Shown here: piece after piece, positions 10,049 to 18,472 of the stretch | Layout: each line of letters opens with the position of its first letter | Numbering within the stretch: position 1 is the first letter of the stretch | Origin: Gammaproteobacteria bacterium | Lineage (GTDB): Bacteria; Pseudomonadota; Gammaproteobacteria; Steroidobacterales; Steroidobacteraceae | Assembly (NCBI GenBank): GCA_016874235.1 | Contig: VGUJ01000005.1 | Span: 28,689-92,688 of the forward strand | Length of the DNA: 64,000 nucleotides | Reading direction: 5' to 3' | Translations under genes and position numbers: made by a program | The notes under the pieces: model-generated | Database searches by the model: none | What the model saw: only the letters and a program-made list of their open reading frames with translations | What the model was told of the DNA's origin: nothing

Positions 10049-10150
10049 TTTTGCGTCTTTTCACACAGTACCCACAAGTTATCCTCTTGAAAGAACCCTG
10101 AAGATCCGCATATCCCCGTTTCCCCTTCTCATCCGGGACGGAGATCCGTC

Positions 10151-11578
10151 ATGAAACCTCTGCTGCGCCGAATCGCCCTTCTCGGACACTTAGCCGTGGC
10201 CGCGCTCGCCGCGGCTGCGCCCTCCTCGTACGCCGCAGCGCAAACAGCGGAGGGGCAGGCTCCGAACAATCGAACCGTCGCGCCAATGCCCTCACTCGCG
10301 CCGATGATCAAACGGGTATCGCCCGCGGTGGTGAGCATTGGTATCCAGGGTTCCGTGCGCGAGCAGGGACGCAATCCTTTGTTCGACGATCCCTTCTTCA
10401 GGCGTTTTTTCAATGTACCGCCCGATGCGGGCACGCGAGAGCGCCCCTTCCAATCTGCGGGCTCCGGCGTCATCGTCGATGCGAAGCACGGTCACATCAT
10501 CACCAACGCCCACGTCGTCGAGAATGCGCGTGAAATCACCGTGACGCTCTCCGACCAGCGTCAGTTCCCCGCCAAGGTCATCGGCAGCGATCCGCGCACG
10601 GACATCGCCGTCATTCAGATCAAAGCGCCTGATCTCGCGCAGATCGTCCTCGGCGACTCTGATCAACTCGAACCTGGAGACTATGTTGCGGCGATTGGTA
10701 ATCCGTTTGGTCTGCAGCAATCGGTCTCGTACGGCATCGTCAGCGCGCTTGGTCGATCAGGCATGAATCCGGACGGCTATGAAAGCCTCATTCAAACCGA
10801 CGCCTCCATCAATCCCGGCAACTCAGGGGGCGCTCTCGTCAATCTGCGCGGGGAACTCGTCGGTATCAACAACATGATTCTCTCGGGTAGCGGCGGCAAT
10901 ATCGGGATCGGATTCGCGATCCCGGTCAACATGGCGCGGAGCATCACTGATCAACTCATCAAGTTCGGATCAGTGAAACGAGGTCAGTTAGGCGTCACCA
11001 TCGCACCGGTCACGCCTGACGTCGCCGATGCGCTTGCGCTCAAAAATACGGGGGGCGCGCTGATCACTCAGGTCGCAAAAGACTCGGCAGCATCGCGAGC
11101 AGGACTTCGAGCGGGCGATATCGTCACGGCTCTCGATGGGCGCAACGTTAAATCTGCCGCCGAGTTTCGTAACGTAATCGGACTGCTACGCGTTGGGGAA
11201 AAAGTGGAGATCGCACTGCTGCGCGACGGGCAGTCGCGTAAGGTCATTGCGGAAGTCGCAGACCCTGCGGCACAAACCACCAGCGAGACAAGTGACTCCC
11301 GTAACGTACCCGAGGGTAGTCAGCACCGCGCGCTCGAGGGCGCGCAGCTCGAGGATGCCCCGTCGGGCGGTGTGATCGTCCGATCCGTCACACCGGGTAG
11401 CCCAGCGGCGAACACCGGGTTGCGCACGAACGACATCATCGTTGCTGCGAATGGCGTGCGCATCGCCAGTAGCGCGGATCTCAGCGCAGCGTGGCGCGCG
11501 TCGGCGAGTCGCGGCGGCTCGACGATCGTTTTGCAAATCAGGCGTGGTGGCGAAACGGCCATCATCTTGCTCCGCTGA
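10151..11578 (+). CDS. degP: Do-family periplasmic serine endoprotease (DegP/DegQ/MucD type)
   Basis: A 475-residue HtrA protease that degrades and chaperones misfolded envelope proteins. Signal peptide about residues 1-30; trypsin-like domain with catalytic H121 (ITNAHVVENA), D151 (RTDIAVIQI) and S225 (NPGNSGGAL); then two PDZ domains (about 270-370 and 390-470). The linker between PDZ1 and PDZ2 is Ser/Thr-rich. Assignment to DegP, DegQ or MucD within the family is not possible by eye. The next gene starts 2 bp after its stop, so they are probably one transcript. Confidence 0.93.
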   Translation: MKPLLRRIALLGHLAVAALAAAAPSSYAAAQTAEGQAPNNRTVAPMPSLAPMIKRVSPAVVSIGIQGSVREQGRNPLFDDPFFRRFFNVPPDAGTRERPFQSAGSGVIVDAKHGHIITNAHVVENAREITVTLSDQRQFPAKVIGSDPRTDIAVIQIKAPDLAQIVLGDSDQLEPGDYVAAIGNPFGLQQSVSYGIVSALGRSGMNPDGYESLIQTDASINPGNSGGALVNLRGELVGINNMILSGSGGNIGIGFAIPVNMARSITDQLIKFGSVKRGQLGVTIAPVTPDVADALALKNTGGALITQVAKDSAASRAGLRAGDIVTALDGRNVKSAAEFRNVIGLLRVGEKVEIALLRDGQSRKVIAEVADPAAQTTSETSDSRNVPEGSQHRALEGAQLEDAPSGGVIVRSVTPGSPAANTGLRTNDIIVAANGVRIASSADLSAAWRASASRGGSTIVLQIRRGGETAIILLR

Positions 11579-11580
11579 TC

Positions 11581-12495
11581 ATGCGTACGCTCGACATCAC
11601 GGTGCTTGGTGGCACCGGCTTCGTCGGTAGTGCGCTCGTCGCGCGTCTTGCCACAGCAGGCCACCGACTCAGATTACCCTCGCGTAATCCTCACGCTGCG
11701 CGGCATCTCGCGGTACTCCCCAATGTCGAGCGAATCCGCGCTGACGTCCACGACCCCGAAGCCCTGAGGAAAGTTGTTGCCGGTAGCGAGGTCGTGATCA
11801 ATCTCGTCGGCATCCTCAATGAAAAAGGCCGATCGGGTCGTGGGTTCAACCTTGCACACGCCGAACTCACTCGGAAAACGATCGCAGCTTGCATCGAGAC
11901 GGGCGTCTCGCGCTATCTGCACATGAGCGCCCTCGGCGCGAACGACGGCGGACCCAGTCACTACCTGCGCTCCAAAGGTATCGCCGAAAGACATGTCCGC
12001 GCAGCGCCTGCCTCGCTTGATTGGACGATCTTCCGCCCTTCGGTGATCTTTGGTCGCGGTGACTCTCTCCTCAATCGATTCGCCGGGCTCTTGCACTTAA
12101 GTGGCGGTTTCATACCCCTTGCGCGCGCTGAGGCCAAGTTTTCCCCCGTCTGGATCGATGACGTGGTCTCTAGCTTCGAATCCGCCCTGTTAGGCGGTGC
12201 TACGAGCCGACAGTCCTACGATCTGTGCGGGCCTGAGGTCATCACACTCGCAGATCTGGTGCGCTACACCGGATCGCTCGCGGGTACCGGAGCGCATGTC
12301 ATCGCACTTCCCGACGTCATCGGACGGCTTCAGGCGCGTCTGATGGACTTTGTACCCGGCAAGCCTTTTTCGACCGACAACTTCTTATCCCTGACGGTCG
12401 ATAATGTTTGCCAGGACAACGGGTTTGCTCGTTTGGGCATCACGCCCACCCCGCTACGTAGCATCGCGCCCACGTACATCCGTCCATCGCGTTAA
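11581..12495 (+). CDS. NAD(P)-binding protein, complex I NDUFA9-like (atypical SDR)
   Basis: A 304-residue extended Rossmann protein with the glycine-rich motif GGTGFVGS near residue 9. NLVGILNEKG, HMSALGAN and a Y-L-R-S-K segment match bacterial relatives of the mitochondrial complex I subunit NDUFA9, which often sit beside unrelated housekeeping genes. Members bind NADPH; the bacterial substrate is unknown. The start is the ATG two bases after the upstream protease stop; a longer reading would overlap that gene. Confidence 0.85.
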   Translation: MRTLDITVLGGTGFVGSALVARLATAGHRLRLPSRNPHAARHLAVLPNVERIRADVHDPEALRKVVAGSEVVINLVGILNEKGRSGRGFNLAHAELTRKTIAACIETGVSRYLHMSALGANDGGPSHYLRSKGIAERHVRAAPASLDWTIFRPSVIFGRGDSLLNRFAGLLHLSGGFIPLARAEAKFSPVWIDDVVSSFESALLGGATSRQSYDLCGPEVITLADLVRYTGSLAGTGAHVIALPDVIGRLQARLMDFVPGKPFSTDNFLSLTVDNVCQDNGFARLGITPTPLRSIAPTYIRPSR

Positions 12496-12504
12496 CATCG
12501 GTGC

Positions 12505-13737
12505 GTGGACATCTACCTCGTAGGCGGCGCCGTCCGCGATGAGCTGCTCGGTCGCCCCGTGGGCGAGCGAGACTGGGTCGTGGTCGGCGCAACACCGATC
12601 GAGCTCGAATCGCGCGGCTATCAACCGGTGGGCAAGGACTTCCCGGTCTTTCTGCACCCGCAGACGCGCGAGGAATATGCCCTGGCAAGACTCGAACGCA
12701 AAGTTGCACCGGGCTACCGCGGATTCACTACCGAGTTCTCCCCATCGGTCACCCTAGAGCAAGATCTCGCGCGACGTGATCTCACCATCAACGCGATGGC
12801 GCGAGACCCATCGGGGAACATCATCGACCCGTTCTGCGGTCGTGAAGATCTTGAGAAGCGCGTACTGCGTCACGTATCGCCCGCGTTCGTTGAGGATCCC
12901 GTTCGCATTCTGCGCGTTGCACGATTCATCGCACGATTTGCATCACTTGGCTTCACCGTCGCGCCAGAAACCATAAACCTCATGAGGCGTATGGTCGAAT
13001 CAGGCGAGGTAGACGCTTTGGTGCCCGAACGCGTCTGGCGCGAACTTGCCCGCGCGCTTGATGAATCAACCCCTCGCGCCGCCATTGAGTTGCTACGCGA
13101 GACGGGCGGGCTGCGCGTGATCCTGCCAGAGATCGATGCGCTCTTTGGCGTCCCCCAACGGCCCGAGTGGCATCCTGAGGTCGATACCGGAGAACACACG
13201 CTGCTTGCGCTTCAAGTCGCCGCCTCTCGTGGAGCTTCGCAAGCCGTACGTTTTGCTGTGCTCGTTCATGATCTCGGCAAAGCGCTGACACCAAGATCCG
13301 AATGGCCTAAACACCACGCGCATGAAACGCTCGGCTTACCGGCTATCGAGGCGCTGTGCGCACGTCTGCGAGTGCCGCAAGAGCACCGCGAGCTCGGTGT
13401 GCTTGCGAGCCGATTTCACACTCACGTACATCGCGGGCTCGAGCTGCGCACGAGCACACTTCTAGAGTTGCTCGAACATTGTGATGCTTTCCGTCGGCCA
13501 GCGCGCTTCAACGAATTTCTCGAAGCGTGCGAGTGTGATGCTCGTGGTCGTCTGGGGTTTGAAGATAAGCCCTATCCACAACGCGCCCGGGTAGAACAGG
13601 CTTTCGAAATCGCACGCGCCGTCTCTCTTTCTGAAGCCGAACGCGAAGGGCTCGACGGCGCCGCGATCGGTGAGCGTTTGCGCACCAAGCGCCTTGCGGC
13701 GTTAAAGCGAATCGCGCAGGTCTCTCAAGGAGAATGA
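12505..13737 (+). CDS. cca: CCA tRNA nucleotidyltransferase, multifunctional
   Basis: Adds or repairs the 3'-CCA end of tRNAs. The 410-residue protein has the class II nucleotidyltransferase head ([12 protein letters not shown], then RDW as the metal-binding acidic site), [10 protein letters not shown], the neck helix, and a C-terminal HD phosphohydrolase domain ([17 protein letters not shown]) as in the E. coli-type multifunctional enzyme. The start is GTG at 12505 ([12 protein letters not shown]); no upstream ATG is in frame near it. Its 3' end overlaps the oppositely transcribed methyltransferase gene by 36 bp. Confidence 0.96.
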   Translation: MDIYLVGGAVRDELLGRPVGERDWVVVGATPIELESRGYQPVGKDFPVFLHPQTREEYALARLERKVAPGYRGFTTEFSPSVTLEQDLARRDLTINAMARDPSGNIIDPFCGREDLEKRVLRHVSPAFVEDPVRILRVARFIARFASLGFTVAPETINLMRRMVESGEVDALVPERVWRELARALDESTPRAAIELLRETGGLRVILPEIDALFGVPQRPEWHPEVDTGEHTLLALQVAASRGASQAVRFAVLVHDLGKALTPRSEWPKHHAHETLGLPAIEALCARLRVPQEHRELGVLASRFHTHVHRGLELRTSTLLELLEHCDAFRRPARFNEFLEACECDARGRLGFEDKPYPQRARVEQAFEIARAVSLSEAEREGLDGAAIGERLRTKRLAALKRIAQVSQGE

Positions 13738-14943
13738 GGGCTCATCGGCGATCTCGCCCTCGTCGAGATTTCGCGTGAGCATCATGAACTTCACCGACTC
13801 GCCCATCTCGCCGGGCAGCAAGAGCGTTCGAGCGCCATGGGCGAGCGAAAGGTAATCGGGGCTCGCCGGATCGAGGCCTGTCGCCATTATCTGAAGTTCC
13901 TGCTCGATACCCGCGCCCATCAAAAATGCAGCCTGGGTGGTAAAGCCCGTTACTTTGAACCCCGCTCGAGAGGCCGACTCGGCGACCGCCGAGAAATCCA
14001 CCCACGCCGTGATGTCGCCGAGTCCCGGCAAAAGAAAAGGATCGCCGTGCGCGTAGTGCCGGTAATGGCAGCGAAGGCTGCCCTGTATCCGATCCGGATG
14101 CATCAAGTGGAGTCGCGGCAATCCGTAATCGGCAAGCAGGACGACTCCTCGATCCATCGCGGCAGACAGGGCACTCATCCAACCATCAAGCCAAGGATGC
14201 CATTCACCGCAATATCCCTCTGGCAAAATCTCGTCGTGCAGAAGTAAATCTTTGATGCGCTGCTCGGCTGCTTCGATGAACTCAGCGTCGCCCGGAGCAG
14301 CCCCGTCGGGCGGCCTGACACGCCACTCGAATCCTGAGGCACCGAGCCCCACGCCAAGTCGCCACCACGTCTCACCGCGAACTACGAACCGCTCACAGGG
14401 CAATGCGTCGAGCACCTCGTTTGCAAACACCACGCCTCGAAATCCGCGTGGTAATTCATTGATCCACTCGACGCCTGTCATCGAATGTAATGTCTCAACT
14501 TGCCTTGCACGTAAATCACCGCTGACTTCCAGCAAGGCGTAGCGTCGCAGCGCCGATCCGGGCTCGGTTAGCACCTCGAGCGCATCGGCCGCAAATCGAC
14601 CCGTCCCGGGGCCGAACTCGAGAACGGCATCGGTACCGGTGCCGCCCAACCAACTCGAGATCCGGCGCGCGCAAGTTCTCGAGAAAAGCGGCGAAATGAG
14701 CGGTGCCGTGACGAAATCGCCTTCGCCGCCGAACTTGGCGGCACCCGCGCTGTAGTAACCGAGCGCAGGCGCATAAAGCGCTAACTGCATGTACTCGGCA
14801 AACGAGATCCACCCGCCTGCCGCGCTAATTCTCTCGACGATCAGGCTGCGAACTCGCTCCGAGTGCGCCAAGGCATCCGGGGACGGCGTCGGAAGCCCCT
14901 TTTCTCCCGCATTCGAGATTGAGACTGGGCCGCGCCGCGTCAT
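13702..14943 (-). CDS. MidA/NDUFAF7-like SAM-dependent methyltransferase (DUF185)
   Basis: A 413-residue class I methyltransferase. The N-terminal segment [20 protein letters not shown] and [11 protein letters not shown] are the hallmark of the MidA/DUF185 family; the SAM site is [10 protein letters not shown], followed by NEVLDALPC. Mitochondrial NDUFAF7 methylates an arginine of a complex I subunit; the bacterial target is not known. Co-location near an NDUFA9-like gene (11581) is suggestive but may be chance. Its end overlaps cca tail to tail, and its start lies 11 bp from the divergent pteridine reductase start. Confidence 0.92.
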   Translation of the reverse strand: MTRRGPVSISNAGEKGLPTPSPDALAHSERVRSLIVERISAAGGWISFAEYMQLALYAPALGYYSAGAAKFGGEGDFVTAPLISPLFSRTCARRISSWLGGTGTDAVLEFGPGTGRFAADALEVLTEPGSALRRYALLEVSGDLRARQVETLHSMTGVEWINELPRGFRGVVFANEVLDALPCERFVVRGETWWRLGVGLGASGFEWRVRPPDGAAPGDAEFIEAAEQRIKDLLLHDEILPEGYCGEWHPWLDGWMSALSAAMDRGVVLLADYGLPRLHLMHPDRIQGSLRCHYRHYAHGDPFLLPGLGDITAWVDFSAVAESASRAGFKVTGFTTQAAFLMGAGIEQELQIMATGLDPASPDYLSLAHGARTLLLPGEMGESVKFMMLTRNLDEGEIADEPSFSLRDLRDSL

Positions 14944-14954
14944 AATCGGGACCT

Positions 14955-15737
14955 ATGAGCGATCCGCATTCTTCGAGCCCCGTGAGACCCGACCAACCCC
15001 TCTCGGGCAAGGTTGCACTGATCACGGGAGGAGCCCGTCGGGTCGGCGCCGAAGTAGCCCGGGTCTTCCACGGTGCCGGCGCAACGGTCATCGTGCACTT
15101 CCAGCACTCGGCCAAAGAAGCCGAGTCGCTCATCGCCGAACTCAACTCCAGCCGCGCGAACAGCGCTGCATGTATCGGCGGAGATCTGCTCGACACGATG
15201 TATCTCGGCAAGCTTCCGCAGTTTGCTCAAGAGCGATTCGGAAGACTCGACATTCTGGTCAACAATGCTTCCACGTTTTATCCAACCCCAGTCGGCGAAA
15301 TCACCGAAACGCATTGGGATGACCTGCTCGGAACAAACTTGAAGGCTCCGTTGTTTCTGTCTCAGGCTGCTGCACCGGCGTTGCGACTCTCGCATGGCCT
15401 CATACTCAACATCGTTGACATACATGGCATGCGTCCGCTGCGGCGCTACCCGGTCTACGGCATCGCCAAAGCGGGGCTCATCATGCTGACACGCTCGCTC
15501 GCTCGCGAACTCGGTCCGCAGATCCGCGTCAACGCGATCGCGCCGGGCCCCGTGATGTGGCCTGCCGATGGCGTCGCCGACGCGGAGCTTCAACAAAAAA
15601 TCGTTGGAAGAACTCTGCTCAAACGAAGCGGCTCGGCGCTCGATATCGCACGCACTGCTCTTTTCTTTGCAGCAGATGCCCCTTTCATCACCGGACAAGT
15701 GATGCCGGTCGATGGAGGTCGCAGCGTCGCTTGGTGA
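14955..15737 (+). CDS. Pteridine reductase-like short-chain dehydrogenase
   Basis: A 260-residue classical SDR with TGGARRVGAEVA (an arginine-rich NADPH site like PTR1/FolM), NNASTFYPTP, the catalytic YGIAK (Y-x-x-x-K), and PGPVMWP. These features match pteridine reductases that reduce dihydrobiopterin or dihydromonapterin and sometimes dihydrofolate. Its 3' end lies 2 bp from the convergent folK end and near folB, supporting a role in pterin/folate metabolism. A FolM-like dihydromonapterin reductase or a backup dihydrofolate reductase are the main options. Confidence 0.85.
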   Translation: MSDPHSSSPVRPDQPLSGKVALITGGARRVGAEVARVFHGAGATVIVHFQHSAKEAESLIAELNSSRANSAACIGGDLLDTMYLGKLPQFAQERFGRLDILVNNASTFYPTPVGEITETHWDDLLGTNLKAPLFLSQAAAPALRLSHGLILNIVDIHGMRPLRRYPVYGIAKAGLIMLTRSLARELGPQIRVNAIAPGPVMWPADGVADAELQQKIVGRTLLKRSGSALDIARTALFFAADAPFITGQVMPVDGGRSVAW

Positions 15738-15739
15738 AT

Positions 15740-16237
15740 TCATTGAGCGCTGAGTGACAACTCGATCCGCGTCAACGGGTGTGCGTCACGATCAAATCGT
15801 TCCCACAACTCCGAAATCTTTCGACCTTCGAGCGGATGGACGACTTCACCGCCCACGTCCGCCATCGGCCCGAGCATATAGGCACGGCGCAGTAGGTCGG
15901 GCCTCGGCAATACAAGCCCGGGCTCGGCACACACCATGTCTCCAAAAAGCAAAATATCGAGATCCATACTTCTCGGCGCCCACTTCGGCGCATCACGCTC
16001 TCGGCCGCACAGCCCCTCGATACGCTGTAGCTCGGCAACGACCCCTCGCACCGGTAAGTCAGTATCGAACGCCGCTACGAAGTTGATGAAATCGTCGCCC
16101 TCAAAGCCTGCCGCGACGTTTTGGTAGGCCGGCGAAAACTCGACCTTTCCGAAAGCCCTAACGACCTCACTCGACGCTAAACGAAGATTTCGCTCGGCGT
16201 CGACATTACTGCCCGCAGCTACAAATACTCGAGTCAT
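15740..16237 (-). CDS. folK: 2-amino-4-hydroxy-6-hydroxymethyldihydropteridine diphosphokinase
   Basis: Transfers pyrophosphate from ATP to the pterin in folate synthesis. The 165-residue protein starts VFVAAGSNVDAERNL and has the family signature KWAPRSMDLDILLFGD with the two metal-binding aspartates, then LPRPDLLRRAYMLGPM. It begins 9 bp after folB stops, so folB and folK form one unit downstream of tsaD. Confidence 0.94.
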   Translation of the reverse strand: MTRVFVAAGSNVDAERNLRLASSEVVRAFGKVEFSPAYQNVAAGFEGDDFINFVAAFDTDLPVRGVVAELQRIEGLCGRERDAPKWAPRSMDLDILLFGDMVCAEPGLVLPRPDLLRRAYMLGPMADVGGEVVHPLEGRKISELWERFDRDAHPLTRIELSLSAQ

Positions 16238-16246
16238 CAGCGCTAG

Positions 16247-16642
16247 TTACTTGGATGCAGCAAGATCCGCACGATTACGTTCGATGGCGACACCGACATC
16301 GCGCGAACCGCGGATCGCGCCGGGCTTGTTGATCCAGATACGAACCCACTCAATGCCGAACTCTTCGAGAATCACCATCGCCATACGATGCGCCATCGTC
16401 TCGACGAGCATGAACTCCGACGCCTCGACGAACGCAATCACCCGCTTGGCAACGCTCTTGTAATCAAGCGTATCGACCACATCGTCGGAACGCGCCGCGC
16501 GCGTGCAGTCCACCGGCAACTCAAGATCGATCTGGATACGCTGCTTCACGCGGCGCTCCCAATCGATGAAGCCGATAATGCATTCGACTTCGAGACCTCT
16601 TAAGAAAATTTTGTCGGCAGCACGAGTCGTCACGATTTCCAC
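16247..16642 (-). CDS. folB: Dihydroneopterin aldolase
   Basis: A 131-residue FolB: DKIFLRGLEVECIIGFIDWE at the N-terminus, the DTLDYKSVAKRV segment, VETMAHRMA and a C-terminal INKPGAIRGSRDVGV. Makes 6-hydroxymethyl-dihydropterin from dihydroneopterin. The start is GTG at 16642. The GAGGAG just upstream overlaps the tsaD stop; spacing to this GTG is short, and the next GTG at 16633 is an alternative start three codons in. Confidence 0.93.
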   Translation of the reverse strand: MEIVTTRAADKIFLRGLEVECIIGFIDWERRVKQRIQIDLELPVDCTRAARSDDVVDTLDYKSVAKRVIAFVEASEFMLVETMAHRMAMVILEEFGIEWVRIWINKPGAIRGSRDVGVAIERNRADLAASK

Positions 16643-16648
16643 TACTCC

Positions 16649-17674
16649 TCAAAAATTTCCAGGCGGACGTAAACTGTCGAGCGGCCATTGGGCCCGCGCA
16701 CGTACTCCAGCAGCGTCTTGCTCACCCGCCGCGAGCCGCGCATGCCCCGCAACCGCAATCATTGCCGCGTTATCGGTACAGAACTCGAGGCGCGGATAGT
16801 ACACGCGAACACCGTGTTTCGCGGCGGCGGCCTCTAAACGCGAGCGCAAACATCGGTTCGCGCTCACACCCCCTGAAACAACGAGGGTGTCGAGCCCGGT
16901 GTGCGCCACGGCCCGCAGACTTTTGGCGACTAACGTATCGACGACGGCATCTTGCAGTGCGAGTGCGATGTCCGCGCGATCCTGAACATCGGCATTGGGC
17001 AGTGAACGCACGGCGTGAAGGACCGCTGTCTTCAATCCTGAAAAACTGAACTCGAGTCCCGGTCGATCGAGCATGGGCCGCGGAAACACATATCGCGACG
17101 GGCGACCCGACTCGGCAAGACGCGCTAAGTGCGGACCGCCGGGATACGGTAGCCCGAGAAGCTTCGCGCTCTTATCAAAGGCTTCGCCTGCAGCGTCATC
17201 CCGCGTCTCGCCGAGCAGCGTGTAACGCCCCACGCCCGCGCATTCGATCAACATCGTGTGGCCGCCCGACACGAGTAACGCCACGTGGGGATACGACGGC
17301 GGATCAGGCTCGAGCAGCGGCGCGAGCAAATGGCCTTCTAGGTGATGAACACCCAGCGATGGGATGGACCACGCGTGCGCCAAAGAGCGCGCCAACGCGG
17401 CTCCCGTCAGCAAAGCACCGATCAAACCGGGTCCGGCCGTGTACGCGACGCCCTCGAGCGGCTTGCCATCGTCACCTGCCCGAGCGAGAACTCGATCAAT
17501 CATTGGCAGCAGGCGCTGAACGTGGTCTCGGGAGGCAAGTTCCGGCACCACGCCCCCATAAACCTGATGTAAATCGATCTGCGAAAACACCTCGTGCGCA
17601 AGCAATCCGCGCTCTCCGTCAAAAACGGCCGCAGCGGATTCGTCACAGGAAGATTCGATGGCGAGGATGCGCAT
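16649..17674 (-). CDS. tsaD: tRNA N6-adenosine threonylcarbamoyltransferase TsaD
   Basis: The catalytic subunit for t6A37 formation in ANN-decoding tRNAs. The 341-residue ASKHA-fold protein has IESSCDES at the N-terminus, the metal-binding HHLEGH (H111, H115), LLVSGGHT, and the C-terminal [10 protein letters not shown] and TDNAAMIA motifs. It is divergent from rpsU, the common gammaproteobacterial arrangement, and leads the tsaD-folB-folK run. Confidence 0.97.
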   Translation of the reverse strand: MRILAIESSCDESAAAVFDGERGLLAHEVFSQIDLHQVYGGVVPELASRDHVQRLLPMIDRVLARAGDDGKPLEGVAYTAGPGLIGALLTGAALARSLAHAWSIPSLGVHHLEGHLLAPLLEPDPPSYPHVALLVSGGHTMLIECAGVGRYTLLGETRDDAAGEAFDKSAKLLGLPYPGGPHLARLAESGRPSRYVFPRPMLDRPGLEFSFSGLKTAVLHAVRSLPNADVQDRADIALALQDAVVDTLVAKSLRAVAHTGLDTLVVSGGVSANRCLRSRLEAAAAKHGVRVYYPRLEFCTDNAAMIAVAGHARLAAGEQDAAGVRARAQWPLDSLRPPGNF

Positions 17675-17781
17675 GGACTACCGACGATTTTGCCTTTTGC
17701 TCCGGGGATCATTAGAATCCCCGCCCCTGTTTCCGCAGGGCGCTTTAGGAATTCCTTATTAATCAAGGGGTTGAGGTCGAG

Positions 17782-17994
17782 ATGCCGAGCGTTCGTGTAC
17801 GAGAAAATGAGTATTTCGACGCTGCCCTGCGTCGCTTCAAGCGCGCCTGCGAGAAGGCCGGTGTCCTCACCGAGCTTCGCCGACGCGAATTTTACGAGAA
17901 GCCGACCCAGGAGCGTAAGCGCAAGAAAGCTGCCGCCGTGAAGCGCCATCAGAAGCGCTCTTCGCCGCGAACCAGCATTTCTCGCGTGCGATAA
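17782..17994 (+). CDS. rpsU: 30S ribosomal protein S21
   Basis: A 70-residue basic protein with the S21 core [20 protein letters not shown] and [17 protein letters not shown]. First gene of the macromolecular-synthesis cluster with yqeY, dnaG and rpoD, preceded by a purine-rich site (GAGGTCGAG). Confidence 0.97.
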   Translation: MPSVRVRENEYFDAALRRFKRACEKAGVLTELRRREFYEKPTQERKRKKAAAVKRHQKRSSPRTSISRVR

Positions 17995-18000
17995 CTGCCG

Positions 18001-18450
18001 ATGTCGCTCAAGGAGCGCATCACCCAAGACATGAAAGACGCCATGCGCTCCGCAGAAAAGGAGCGTCTTGGGGTCATTCGGATGCTTCAGGCTGCCATCA
18101 AGCAGCGTGAGGTGGACGAGCGAATTACGCTCGATGACGCCCAAGTGCTGTCGGTCATCGAAAAAATGATCAAGCAGCGCAAAGAAGCCATCGCCCAGTT
18201 CGAAGCCGGCGGTCGCACCGATCTCGCCGAAAAAGAAGCCGCGGAAGCCAAGCAACTTTCGGCGTATTTGCCAGCCCAGCTGTCCCAGTCCGAAATCGAA
18301 GCGCTCGTCGCGGCGGCCATCGCCGAGACCGGCGCCGCGACGGTCAAGGACATGGGCAAGGTGATGGCGCTCGTCAAAACCCGCGCCGCGGGCCAGGCGG
18401 ATATGGGTGCCGTCAGCGCCCTCATTAAGGCAAAGCTCAGCGCCGGCTGA
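18001..18450 (+). CDS. GatB/YqeY domain-containing protein
   Basis: A 149-residue YqeY protein, related to the tRNA-binding tail of the GatB amidotransferase. It opens MSLKERITQDMKDAMRS and contains LGVIRMLQAAIKQREVDE and the C-terminal DMGKVMALVKTR segment. Its role is unproven; its steady position between rpsU and dnaG suggests a link to translation. It begins 6 bp after the rpsU stop. Confidence 0.95.
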   Translation: MSLKERITQDMKDAMRSAEKERLGVIRMLQAAIKQREVDERITLDDAQVLSVIEKMIKQRKEAIAQFEAGGRTDLAEKEAAEAKQLSAYLPAQLSQSEIEALVAAAIAETGAATVKDMGKVMALVKTRAAGQADMGAVSALIKAKLSAG

Positions 18451-18472
18451 ACCGACCGCTTACTATTTGCCC

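Larger units (their letters stand above)
9684..10150. other. Divergent intergenic region between nrdJ and the Do-family protease
   Basis: A 467-bp stretch with no plausible gene. It holds two near-consensus NrdR boxes, an AT-rich block at about 9935-9995 that may contain promoters for either side, and an imperfect inverted repeat (AACCAAT near 9736 and ATTGGTT near 9791) in the nrdJ leader. I looked for a cobalamin riboswitch, which often precedes nrdJ, and did not find its conserved core. Confidence 0.6.

Noticed and set aside
10075..10085. DnaA box (TTATCC...) near the nrdJ region
   Set aside because: Only about 7 of 9 bases match, with a mismatch in the conserved CACA part.
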